DNA of 64,000 bases, taken from Anisakis pegreffii. Its lineage: Eukaryota; Nematoda; Chromadorea; Rhabditida; Anisakidae. Location: assembly GCA_035041965.1 (NCBI GenBank), contig JAPYMA010000138.1, positions 124,001 to 188,000 of the forward strand, in the 5' to 3' direction. Shown in pieces: positions 1-12,680 of this stretch. A model generated the notes under the pieces. The model did no database searches. It was not told where the DNA came from and saw only the letters and a program-made list of their open reading frames with translations. The first letter of the stretch is position 1. Every line of letters begins with the position of its first letter. A program made the translations under genes and the position numbers.

Positions 1-3000
1 CTATCAGCAAGACGATACGCAAACAATGCGTTTACTCACTGCCGAGTTGCCTAATTGGGGTCATCAGACATGCTTATCGCTCGCTGTTATCGCTAACAAT
101 AAGCAGTTTCTCGCTCATCCATGGTCAGTTTCTTATTATTGCACTGCAATAATACATTATATTTATACATCATTTATACAATTATACACTCAAATTAATT
201 GTATTTATAGTTCGATGATTGAGAGCAAAAAAACTATGTATTCATTAAACTTCCATGAAACAGTCACCAAATTTGCCATTTCTTGTAGCTGCTGACTAGT
301 GACTTCTCTGTTCCAATTAGAAACGTTTATTCCTGTTTTCTTCTAACAGAATAGAACAGAACAGCATTAAAATTTGCGATGTGCGAACAAAACAGAACAG
401 TTCAAACGGCAGATCACACCAACTTCGAAATTTTGGGAGCGGGAAAGAAAGAGAACAGAACGGCGTAAAAAAGGAACGGAATAGTTGGAAGGACAAAAGA
501 GTACAAAATAGAAGCAATCATCAAAAATGTGATCACTATTCATGAAATGTTGTATGAATTCGAACTAGTCGGAATGTGCAAATTATCTGTCGAGTTGATG
601 GATGAATGTTGAGTTAGCAACGCCATTTCAGCTGTCAAATCCTATTGGCGGATCTGTGGCACGGAGGACTTCGCATCAGAAGGTACTGTTGATAATCCCT
701 CTAGAAACTTGTCAGCCAGCCGAACGTTAAAGTAATTTTAGCGATCGCATTTCCACCGGGCATTCTCCTGCTTGATGTGAAACCAACCGTTTGGTCAGTG
801 TCATCGAGCGTTTCTCACCAACACCATTACGTTTGCAGTTCTGATTCTGATGAATTTGAAGAGGTTATTCCGTCTTATTCGAATTTATTTTCGACTTTTT
901 TTCAAATGTTCACAATTCTTCAGTCGTATCCAAATGACCAAAAAAACTTTCAGGAAATCGAGAGCAGTAACGAGGACGATGGTGAGAATAATAAATTACA
1001 CCGTCAAAGCACCACCAGTGCTACATCGTCTGTATGTAACACCTCGTTTTGGTTTTCGATCATAGTTTCTTGAAACAAGATAGCTCTCAATTCTGTAGCT
1101 CATTTTCTTGAAACAAGATAGTTCTTAATATGAAATTGCCTCATGAAAATTTATTCAACTAATCGTGAAATTAATTCATAATAATTTCTACGAGGGAATT
1201 TTTCGCTGTAGTTATGATTCTTCAGAAATTAAGCACGTAAAATGGAATTTCATTCATTGCCAATATTTGTGATATTGTGGAGGATTTAACTCAGCAAGAG
1301 ATAATATTGCAGTTTTTCAAGCCTAGAAAACGGAACTTTACCAAAACATTCATGCGTTCGAGGAGTGCTTCGAGAGAAATAACTGATCTGATTGACTGTG
1401 ACGATCATATGGAACGAGGTAATTCGAACGGTTCAGAAGAGGTAGCATTCAGTAATTTCGTTACAAACTACCGTTGTTTATTGCTTAATTACACAAACAT
1501 CATATTCATCATGATGGAATCGTCTTTTAAAATGCGCATTTCGAATTCGATTTTCAGGATGAACGATGTTAAGCAATATGAATGCGTGTTATTTAACAGA
1601 CTTTTTTTGTGGCACAAACAAGAGAATTAGCATTCATCATAATTGAATAAGACTAAGTTAATTGGTTTTTGATTGCAGCAGCACAATAGAAATGCTATGC
1701 GTTGGCGATCCAAAGTGAACGCATTTTATTCAGCACCGATTACAACGTTTTGGACATGGAGTTTAAGCTTCGCATTGTTTCTGTTCGCAATCACCTACGT
1801 GCTCTTGATTGAATTCCCGGTGCATATCCGCAACGTTGAGTGGTTATTACTGATTTATGTCATTTCATTCGCAATGGAGCACTTCCGTAAGGTTTGTGAT
1901 TATTACAAGTATTGTAAACGAGTGCTAATTCTTCTGCGTGCAAATTTATTGATCCTATCATTCATTGACCAGCAAACTCCCTTGAAGTTGTTTCGTTGAT
2001 TATGCTAGTTAATTAATACATCATAGATACCCGATTCATTTGTTTTTATTATTTCCATCTTTTTTTTCATCTTACCAGCAGAGGAAATGCCAACGTTCAA
2101 TTGGAATTCTAGTAAAATAAAGTATTGACGTTTCTTCTGTTCATCTATGCTGCTTTTGCAGTGAAGTCGTTCACAAAATTTTTTTTCAGCTCTTAATGCA
2201 GGAAGCAAGTTCGTTGTTCGAAAAAATTCGTGTATTTTTCAATCGACAGTGGAATTATTTAACTGTTTTCGCCATTCTCTCATTCTTTGTTGGTTTTGCG
2301 TTTCGCCTAAATCCACTCACAAGGCACTCGTATGGTCGAGTGATTTTAGCATGTGATTCAGTGTTATGGTACATTAAAGTTCTTGATTTTATGAGCATAC
2401 ACCCTCGTCTTGGACCATACATAACAATGGCTGGCAAAATGGTCAGTAATACTCCATTTTTCTTTTGCAACAAAAGTTTGAGCTTTGAAGAAATGTTATA
2501 ACACATTGCTCGAAGACGTGTTTAGATTTTGAACATGTGTTATATAATTGTACTGCTACTGGTCACAGTAATGGCATTTGGTGTATCTCGACAATCTATA
2601 ACGTATCCACATGAAAAGTGGAATTGGGTACTGGTTCGAAACATCTTTTATAAACCTTATTTCATGCTCTATGGTGAAGTGTATGCTGGTGAAATTGATA
2701 CGTGTGGAGATGAAGGTTCATTTTGATAGTCTTTTTAGTTATTTTAGTCCTGATTTCTGAAAATGAGCTTGTCAGTTACGACGGTGCATTATGAAGTACT
2801 CTCTTTTTGTCTGTAGTGTAGCATCTCTAATCAAATAGTGCATTAATAGCTAATATCTTCAGGTACCAACTGCGTACCTGGAGGATGGATTCCACCCGCG
2901 TTGATGACTATTTTTTTGCTCATTTCGAACATACTTCTCATAAACATGCTTATCGCAATTTTCAAGTAAGCTGTCAACAGATGTATCGTGTTTGGACTTT

Positions 3001-5951
3001 CTTCATTATTGATACAACAGCAACTGCTGTAATAACACTCCCGTAGACCGTAGAACACTGATAGCCTTGCTCATCCCTTCTTTGGTCCTGCTCCATGTAA
3101 CAATCTACAAGATCGCGATCTCCTTCCGCTGCTCTGACAAACTATTATTCCCCAACGACTATTAAGAAGAAAACCAAGAAATTGATCAGCTTATCAAGAA
3201 GTTTATCGCTAAGAATTCGTCAGTAGTACCAAAGGGGTCGCTACTTTCTGATTAAACAATGATTTTGAGAACATTATTCAGTAGTTATGAAAGGATTATT
3301 TCAAAAACTAATCAACACTGATTTCTCAACCTCTTCAGTCCATCCGTCACACCCTTCAATTCCCGGGAGTGAAATGAGAGAGTCTCCCCGTATGAGAACT
3401 ACTGTTTTAGAAGGTTTATGCTATGAATTGATGTTTAACAATATCTGATTTAGATTGATGAATGATTATAAACTTCAGTAATATATTCAATGAAACGAAT
3501 GCAATATCACAGCAAGTTTGGCTCTTCCAACGCTACGAGCAAGTACTCGAATACAAAAACACTCCACTCATACCTCCTCCATTCACTCCGATTGCTCATC
3601 TCATCTACCTTATCACGTATCTTTCAAAGGTCTCTATTCAACTTTTCGACTGATGAATGAAATGACGAAGAAATAATATCTTATTGAATTTCAGTTACGT
3701 GTTTGTTCTCGTCGCAAGTGCAAACATCCACAGCACAATAATGGAACTGTTAATTTTGCAATGAGTATGTTTTATTTTTATTATCTTCATACATGCATAT
3801 CTATAAGAGTAGCATAATTTCCCTAAGTCGGTCATTGTGTTATCTGTCGAATTAATCAAAATGACAGAAGAATACTCAAATGAGTCAATTCCTCACAAAC
3901 AGCTCACAATCAGACAAAAGGGCATGGAAACGTAGCCAGAGAAATTCATAATTATGCATAAAATCAATTTCGCTGGATTATTTTGCATGAGGATCGGTTA
4001 TTCCCTCTAAAGAAAGCAATTTTTGATTTCAGAAGTGCGTTTGGATGAAGATGAAATGCGTAAATTACATGATTTTGAGGAAGACTGCATGGACGATTTA
4101 TCAAGGAAAAACTTTTTAAGTGAATCAGTTAATTCTGAATTGCGACTCCAAAATACTGCTGAAAGGTTTTTGCTGGTTTATATTGATGAAGTTGAAATTG
4201 AACTTCCTAAAAATACGTATGCATTTCTACCGGATCCGTTGAATGAGCTGTTGCAATGACTGATCACTTGAATTTTCTCGTCATTCCATTTGTGCTGTAC
4301 GAATTTCATCTTTATCTGAAAATAAGTCATCACATTTTGTCAAATAGAACAATTAAACATGGTAGATCAAACGTATTCTGATATAAGTAAGGTTGAAAAT
4401 TTGACTTGAATAAACAACACCTCTGATAATCGACTTTATTTTCAGAGTAGAGATTATGTATTCGCGATGGAGAGAAATGTTCAATGAAGAATGGAATTTT
4501 AAATCAACTATTTGGGAGATTGAATCTCGTTTGGAAAGCATAGAAGCAAATCAACGTCAATTAATTGCAATGTTGAACGCTCAGTCGACTGATTGTAGCA
4601 AGCAAGTGATACGTGATTTCGTGACCAACTCTGATATAAAGTACTGCAGACCAACATCACTGCTGTCTGATACTAAAAAGCAACACTGTCACCCTGAATC
4701 AAACATGTTCAATTCGGAACGATCATTACAACACGCTGTTCGGGAGTAAGTTACTCATACAGTGCAATTCGCTAGTAAACTGAATCTTTCAATGGCCATT
4801 CGCTATTTTTGAATTCAGCTAACCATAAATGAAAATATAGATCTATAAGAACACATTAATAATATTATCCTGGTTCCCTCCTACTCGGCATGAAGCATTT
4901 GACAGTTTGTTTTGACGACCACTAATAAAACTCGTGTAATGGTCCTGAATCATTCTTTTCTTTTGTTAACGTCAGTGAAGAGAGCATTTCATATGATTTT
5001 TGAATGCAATCAGCTACTCGGTTAGCACATTAACGACACAAATCTTTATTAGGAAAGCTTCAAAAATTCGTTGATGACTTTGTTTGTCAGTTATTTTGCA
5101 TTCATGTGAAAAACTTAGTTGCTATCTGTGAAACTTTGACAATAACGGTTAGTTGAAGAGTTTAAATTTAAATTATCAATAAGACAGGGCTGAATCCGAT
5201 AGAAAATAGGACGGCTGGAAGACTTCTATCATCCGATTGATACACTGGATCGACAGTTATAATCGATATCAACTCTTTGTGAGCTCTTCTCCGGTGTTTG
5301 AATTAAATTTTGCAGGAAACGTTTATTAAAAAGAAATGAAGGGTATACAACGATCACTGATGCGATCCAGTCGCACATCCCAATGCGACCGAGCGCAACA
5401 GCGAATCTGGAAACGCCATCGGCAAAGCCAAGCTTCGCTCTTCGTCAAAATGAGATGCTACGAGACTATGAGGAAGTAGGTCTTATCTTTACCTTCCATG
5501 ACATTTATTAATGCAACATAACTTTCGTTAGCAAATACTCTTCTTTCATTGAATCTAATATGATTGTTCAACGTTCTGTGCATCTTGAATACTTCTTTTC
5601 TGTTCATCTTTGTTGAATGGACCCGATCGCTTATTCAGTCGAAATTCATAAAGTGATGGAATCAAGCGGATTACCATCGAAAACGACCGCGACAAATCTG
5701 TTTTATCGGAATTATGACATAATAAAGACAAATTAATTACATTGTCGTGTGCATTTAAATATTCAACGAAAATATTGCCATTTAAGGCGTCCAGTATAAT
5801 AACCTCAGAAATAATTGCTGGACGTAGAAGGCGTAAGTCATCAACATGTTCAGCACGTGAGGATATATATGAAATGGATAGAGGGAATGCATCATCGTGT
5901 TCGTCCTCTTCTGAATGGAGCGCATCATTACATCGTTCAATGCCACACTAA
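1..5951 (+). CDS. TRPM-family cation channel, C-terminal 754 codons (5' end outside window)
   Basis: Non-selective or divalent cation channel of the plasma membrane. Exons with agreeing phases: 2-123, 632-682, 716-863, 954-1031, 1313-1441, 1679-1891, 2190-2441, 2526-2715, 2863-2965, 3479-3629, 3695-3764, 4033-4165, 4446-4745, 5316-5475, 5787-5951 (stop TAA). The first exon carries the pre-channel TRPM motif LLTAELPNWGHQTCLSLAV. The third has the pre-S1 stretch VKVILAIAFPPGILLLDVK. S1-S2 lie in exon 1679-1891, S3-S4 in 2190-2441 (ending RLGPYITMAGKM). S5 and the start of the pore (YGEVYAGEIDTCGDEG) are in 2526-2715, and S6 (NMLIAIF) in 2863-2965. The TRP helix follows (NETNAISQQVWLFQRYEQV), then KLHDFEEDC and a probable coiled coil. 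There is no alpha-kinase tail. C. elegans relatives are gon-2, gtl-1, gtl-2 and ced-11; I cannot say which is orthologous. The intron 683-715 is only 33 nt. The family call is very secure; the junctions around 683-716 are less so. Confidence 0.95.
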
Positions 5952-7745
5952 CATCTAAGCATTCGCTCTTCCTCATTTACAGTTCATTTGTGTAGTGCTG
6001 CCAAATGTTCTGCTTTTTGTTATACATATCATTCAGTCAGAACTAATTAACACGAATATTCAACTGTGTACAGTTACTCATAGAGCTACTAATAATTCGA
6101 CTGATTTCATCGAAAATTACTCATCTTCGATCCCAACAGTTCTGAATGACAACGATAGTAAGTAATATGACTTCTAAGTAACTTAGTAACGAGTATCTTC
6201 TCAGTACGAGTGTTGCAGTAATTCTTACAATCGTCTACTGTATATCGATTTAATCAGTAATAAAACTTTATTGTTAAACGTTTACATCACATTACTCACT
6301 TAACACTATGTTTAACTTCATTCATAACTATCCTCTTCAACGGATGTCGTATGCTAAAAAACAACATGACTACTTTCCACTCCAATCCGTTATGTTGATA
6401 ATATGCAGAGCAGCGAATCGCGGAGCCATATACCATATGTTTAAAACTGCACATCATACAAACACCTCCAAAGTTATGAGTAGTTCATCGACACCGTGTG
6501 AAGTCGATCTCGTTGCCTTATACAGATTTTTCGCATTTCTGATAATGTCTTGACGAGATGTTGTTGTATACTGAATGAAAATGATCATTTCAAATAAGAC
6601 ACATTTCAGTTACACTTAAAAACGCAGCGAGTTATTAGCGATAAGCTGCTGAAAATTAGCGTGTTATTGGCGCATTAAACACCTTATAATATTAACTTTT
6701 TATTCATCCTTGTTCAAAATAACGTTTCAAGCAATGATGGTTATTCGAATGAAGGCAATTTGTGAAATGTTAAGAGCAATGATAGATTTCTACCTAAAGT
6801 TCTCGTACCTGTAATTTGACCCAGAGATCTGGTACACTTCTGTATTTCTACCGTCCATCAAAAATACTGCACCTTCAACGGCAGAAGTGAAAGTAGAGTA
6901 GGATAAAGTACTTTACTTTCTAGTACAAACTATCAAACGGTTAAAACTTCAAAGTCACATGAATAACGAAAATAATTGGTTAAAAAAGAATACAAATCAG
7001 TAAAGTTTTCGAGAGTAGTGGTTTACCCGAATAAGTCAATGTGAAAGTAAATATAAACAACAGCTGAAGAAGGGCAAGAAGTGAAAAATTCGAAGAAAAA
7101 GCAACAACAGAATGAAAGCAACGAACCAGTGAACACATTCATTATAGGGTTTCAAGGCATATCCAACTCAGCATGCAAATGGATTTTTTAATCATTAATA
7201 TTACCTTTACTATTGGTGTTACCATTACTAGCACGTTCAAGTGTTACTATTAATTAAGCTCGACCAAGAGAATAAGAAAATTTATGATAAAGTAGCTGAG
7301 TGAATCATTGAAAAAGTCAATACAAATCGGATGAAGCTATGCCTGCATGAACAGAGCAATACGACGAATCAGTGAGTTAGATCCAAAGCAAGTGACGAGA
7401 CAGCTGACCGAAGCAAAACATTCAACTTTCAGAAAATATTCCGTTAGATAGATGTGATACGATTCAGAGGACAAGTCAAATTGGTCATTTGATCAGTGAG
7501 GTAATCCATTCTCTGTTCTCTAAGGTTTGTACATCATGGAGAAACAGTAACTTTGGAAATTCCGTACGTCTAATTGCCTTTTGAATTGCCCTTCCTTGCA
7601 ATGCTTTGGTGGTCAAGATATTGCTATCATTAATATTATTTGTATTATTAGCGTTGTTAATACTATCAACTTATTATCAAGATTATTATAATCATTACAC
7701 AAATTAGAACATGAGCACGGGATATCTCGCTGACGAGGAGGAACT
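5952..7745. other. Intergenic, no gene recognised
   Basis: AT-rich sequence between the 3' ends of the TRPM gene (plus) and the ApoL-like gene (minus), a convergent pair. Short open frames such as 6308-6553 show no family similarity, no splice-site framing and no codon pattern that would support a gene. Confidence 0.6.
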
Positions 7746-10692
7746 TCATAATACAGATGCAAAATTAACATCCTCGTTTTTCATTTTGATCGATTCAAAT
7801 CCTTTTTTGCGCAACTCATCAAGTTCAGTTTTTTTCACATTCGCCAACTTAAGCACTTCTTGAGCAAATTCGTTACGTGATCCGTTGTTAAGATCACGAG
7901 TTGAAATAACTATGGTTACACCATCGATAAGAATACTTATACCAATTACACTTCGAGTGAACCCTCTCAGTAGTGTTGTAGTGAACGTTGTCTGCAATAA
8001 ACGTTTATGATGAATAGCATTATATTTCAGCACATCATCAAAATTGTAATTTTTCATAGACAGGAATATTTAAAATGAAGAAAGGCTCACTGATTTCAAA
8101 CCCAGTGATCTGAATCCCAAACCCACTGCACTTGCTACAGCTCCTGAGCCAACCTTTCCCAATGACGAGATATCAAAGTTGGGGCTGCTGAGTGTTTTTT
8201 GACTGCCAATACTATCAAGATCAAACTGCAACCATATTGATCTTGTAATAAGTCAGCTGTGGAATTTCTGCAAGGCTCTATTCAACGGTCTCGTCGGGTG
8301 TTATATCATGTCACAGTAAGAGAGTTATTTTCAAAATATGGCAGCTATTATGTGATTACAACAGGTAACTTCTGTAGCAAACGTGATGGAAGTTTCCATG
8401 GACGGCCTCTAATGGTCACGAAACTAGATAACAACAGTAACTTGGATTCAATTTAGCCTCATTCGCTTGAATCGTTCTCTGGTTCAAAATTAGGCTTATT
8501 CTTACAATTAGGCTTAAAGAGAGGTAAATCGTATCCATGTCTGGATTATAAATAGTCAAAAAATTAGAAGGGTGAACAAAAAAAATTAGAACAAAGTAAA
8601 TGGACGAACATATCGCTCATTTGGGTGAGGATTAATGAAGATGATGTGAGATTGCTAACTGCTTCGAATTAACACATCTCTATCGAGTTAAATCATCAGC
8701 AATGACCTACGGCTATCAACGAACACATGAAACTTACGAGTGTTCCCAATTTAATTTCTTCATATACCGATTCCAGCACATCTGCGTTCGCATTATCTAT
8801 CTTCAACTTTTCTTCTACTTTTTTCAGCATTTGGTGAAAAATGGCAAACTCAGCTAATTTGGTGCCTATATTTGATATTGCTGCCAAACCAGATACAACC
8901 AAACCTACAAATGCATAATGTTAACGAGATGTGAGGTAGTAGATTATGTACAACTATTTAATTTTTCACAACTCATTGTCATTAATGAAAAGACATAGCC
9001 AAACAGATGTCCGCAATACGATAAATTCTTATTGTTAGCTGGCAAAATTTACTGAAACAGCTTTGCCATGAACTGATCACGAGTCCGATAATGTAACCAT
9101 AGCTGAGTGATCTTTTATCGCCCGCGAAAATTCGCATGAAATAATTGAACTTAGCGGTCAGATGAGAACAAGTTTCAATAGAATACCGTTCATTGTGTCT
9201 ATCACTACCGAGATGTAAGTGATTAGATCTGTTATTATCTGTGTGTTTGTTCACTTGCTTTGAACCCTTTAGATAGTAATCAACAAATTATGAACTATGA
9301 ATGTGGGGCATCCTCACACTAGATGAGCAAAAGGCGTTGAATAACAAATGCCATACAAACCTCCAAGAAACAGGGGAGGAAAGGCGACTGTTCCTACAAG
9401 TGCCGTAATACCCCCGGCTAAGCCCACTGAGCTGCCAGTGATCATGGAGATATTACAGGATTTTTTAACATTCTTAGCCTGAAATGAACATCTTGACTAG
9501 TGACAAAAAACACAAATATGCAGCACGATACAGATTCACAAATATCGTATAATATATTGCTGCAGTTCATTGGAAAACATTTTAATGCTGCACTTTCAAA
9601 TATGTTCAATCCAAAATACCGACATACCTCTTCGGCAATCTCTGTCAACAGATCAATCAAACTGATTCGATTTCTTACAAATTCATCATAGAGATCCAAA
9701 AATATCTTTTTGGCTTCGAACAACTTCGATTGTTGTAATCTTGATACTTCGTAATAATCTCTTTTCGAGCACTGAAAATATCTTCTTTCCACTAAGTCAC
9801 AACACAATAAATGTGTGAAACATTCACAGTGTTAGATGAACAATAAAAGTGAATACGCCATCAAAATACCATCTTCATAAGTGGATTATACGAGAAATGC
9901 GATTTTTCTATACCAGCTTGGAATGTATTAATATTTTAACGGCAATATTCTATGATCATTCTCTGAAAAAAATGGCGCTGTCTAATTTTGACCTTCGCCA
10001 CATCTTTTCCGATAAATAACAGAGTTATGCCACAAATTGTTGAAGTTTTCGCTTATTAAAACCACTCGAAAATCATTCAGTGACATACCAAGAGATCGTC
10101 AATTTCTTCACGCAGTTGCTGCACTTCATTTGCAATCACTCGCAACGAATTAATGTACATGTCCGCCCCTCTCTTAACATAACATTTTCATCAAGCATCA
10201 ATAAAATCTTCTCGGTGCTTTCTCACGACAATAAATGACCGTTTTGGGAGGAATTTTTGAGAATTACATTATAAATTTTGAACAGTTCCAGATTCACCTT
10301 CTGAGTCTCAAATGTTGAACTACAATAAGTGCTCAACCATTTGATTTGTTGAAAACATCAATAATGTTTAACAATCGATAGCCGTTGAGTTTCAGTGCTT
10401 CATTTCTTTTGTAACATATTTTTTGGTTTAAAAAAATCAATTGCTACACAATGTCCAATTGTTCAACGACCAGGTTCGATGAAAAAACTGTAACAAAGTA
10501 ACTATTCGAAAGATGTAAAAATGGAATGAAATTGAGTCGTCTCTCTTACTGAACAGTTCATGTTTTTGAGTAGCAGTTCATGCATGCAAACGAGTCAAAT
10601 CACTTTAGCTGAACGTAACAAACACAAATCTGATCTCAACAACTCACCAAACTTCCATTCGTCATCTCCGTATTTTCGTTATCTTCGCTCAT
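7746..10692 (-). CDS. Apolipoprotein-L-like protein, 312 aa
   Basis: Seven phase-consistent exons: 10692-10648, 10172-10089, 9771-9628, 9478-9361, 8904-8738, 8225-8091, 7991-7746. The start is the ATG at 10692 (MSEDNENTEM). The N-terminal third is charged and helical (around YINSLRVIANEVQQLREE). The middle holds the hydrophobic ApoL signature: a charged run ending in a Cys (EEAKNVKKSCNI), then a Gly/Ala-rich hairpin (SMITGSSVGLAGGITALVG, then LFLGGLVVSGLAAISNIG). The last third has a second hydrophobic segment (FTRSVIGISILIDGVTIVIS) followed by an acidic/basic helix (VKKTELDELRKKG). This order matches the colicin-like membrane-insertion domain of the ApoL family (Pfam ApoL). I see no signal peptide, so an intracellular membrane-active protein is the likelier reading. 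The family call rests on pattern, not a search. Function in nematodes is unknown to me. Confidence 0.72.
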
Positions 10693-10944
10693 AATACCCG
10701 CACTGAAATGAGAACACACAAAGAATGTTCAAAAATTAATGTAATTTCAGAAACACGAAGAACAACTAGCGAGTTATTTGCAGTAGATTTGCATTTCCAA
10801 TGAGATTAGTGCTCATTCGCGTTTGTCAACGATCATTGAATGTTTCCATTCATTTGCAGCATTTTATGAGCTTAACGTGTTTTCAGCTTACATACTAGCG
10901 GAATACAAAAGTTAAACTTTTTCCCGTTTCTATTGTTGCGGCTG

Positions 10945-11415
10945 TTTAACGGCTTGGTATTCGGTTGTATTCAAATGTGCAAATTATTTATGGCACCGGC
11001 ATTCATTATTGCTTGCTTATGGAATGTTTTATACGCCGATTGCTATGGATCTATTCGATTACATTAATTGTTTTTTTCTGATACCGAAAGATCAATGATT
11101 TACTACTGTCCAAACAGCTACTCTGAACGACGATCGTTGTGCGGATGTTCAGTCGATTAATCGGAATATACTTTCGGGCTCCTTTTGAGTCCCTCTTCCT
11201 AGAAATCATTGGGCAACATGGGAGAGTAGCCGAAAACCTCTGTGCTTGCCAAATCAATAATCCAAATTAGCAATTCATGAAGGCAGATGATTCACAACGC
11301 TATTATCCTTAGCTGCGAGGAAGGAAGAATGCCAAGGAAGGAAGAATATGATATTGGTAATAAAAGAGAGGCGTAAACTCGTAATGGGTTTGATTTGCTG
11401 ATTAAATAAATAAAT
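10945..11415. repeat. Dispersed repeat, copy A
   Basis: About 470 bp that aligns with 12225-12680 by eye. Shared landmarks are the block around 11025 (gctatggatctattcg), cagctactctgaacga near 11115, tgcttgccaaatcaat near 11247 and aggaaggaagaatg near 11320. The order of landmarks is the same in both copies, so this is a diverged interspersed element and not chance. No open frame persists through it; the ORF at 11051-11257 is part of the repeat. Short pieces of the same family appear at 33118-33232 and 48120-48190. Confidence 0.75.
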
Positions 11416-12224
11416 AAGCAGCAACTGGCGCTGAGCGTGTCTCCTTCTGTTTTTCGTTATCTATCGATTTTATTTTTCTATTTGGAATGTTCAAAGAAAG
11501 GAAATTAATTAGGAATTTATGCATAAAGTTTCGTAATCTTCAACAATATGTATACGTCGCTCGAGTAGCTTGAATAGGTAACGTCAACCGTCTTTGCACT
11601 ATTTCCTGTATTTCAACATTATTGATCGACTTCACTTGTTCGAATGAATATTAACTGTAAAAATGACTGACAAACCAACCGTGTTTGCACAAACGTGATG
11701 AATGTATAGTAAGAAAAACATTTCATCAAAAAGTATGAGCAAATTGAAGTAATTGGAATTGAAGTTCAAGGAACGGTGTTAATAATTATAATAGAAAACA
11801 ATAAATAACGTTAGAAATCAGTGAGATACAGCGCGCAGTTTCAATAAACATTGCAACATGAAGAGTATACTTTAGATGTGCAGTAATTATAAAACTGAAA
11901 AAAATTTTGCATAGATTTGTCTGACGTGAGAGAATTTTGGTGAGAATTTGAAATGATGTGTCGAAATTGATGGATAATGTGTCATAAAGGTTGGATAAAA
12001 TGACGAAGAGGAATGATCAGCGCCGATTACAACTCACTGCCATAGCAAATATTTCGAGCAGCTCATGATACTGTTCATTAAATTCTGGATGAATTACTTC
12101 TATGATGAAATGAATAATTTCTTCGCCTGGTACACCCAATATTGGGATTGGACTTGGGATTCGGCCACTGTTTACCGATTACTCTGGATGATCGGTAAAA
12201 ATTTTATCATTGCTACAATTATTC

Positions 12225-12680
12225 ACTAAATTGCCACTCAGCTTGGCTTAATTATGCAAAATATTTATGGCAACGGCCATCCATTATAGCCTGGTTGTGA
12301 AATGTTTAATACGTCGATCGCTATGGATCTATTCGGTAGCACTAAAAAAATAAAATCGTTGCTTATAATTGATTCCGAACGATTACTGGCTTATTACTGT
12401 TGGTTGCTTCAGACAGCTACTCTGATCGATCGTTGGACGCATTTTCAATCGATCAATCGGAGGGCATATTCGGGCTTATTTCGAGTCCCTTTCCCTAGAA
12501 ATCATTGGGCAATATGATGCGATAGCTCAGAACCTCTGTGCTCGCCAAATCAATAATCCGAGTTAGAATTTCATGAACGCTATTATCGTTAGCTGCACGG
12601 AAGGAAGAATGTGATATTGCTGATAACAATGAGAAATAAACTCGTAATGAGTTGTAATTGCTGATTAAATAAACATCAAA
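12225..12680. repeat. Dispersed repeat, copy B
   Basis: Diverged second copy of the element at 10945-11415, in the same orientation about 1.27 kb away, sharing gctatggatctattcg, cagctactctgatcga, ctcgccaaatcaataat and ggaaggaagaatg in order. The ORF 12302-12517 lies inside it and is not supported as a gene. Confidence 0.75.
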
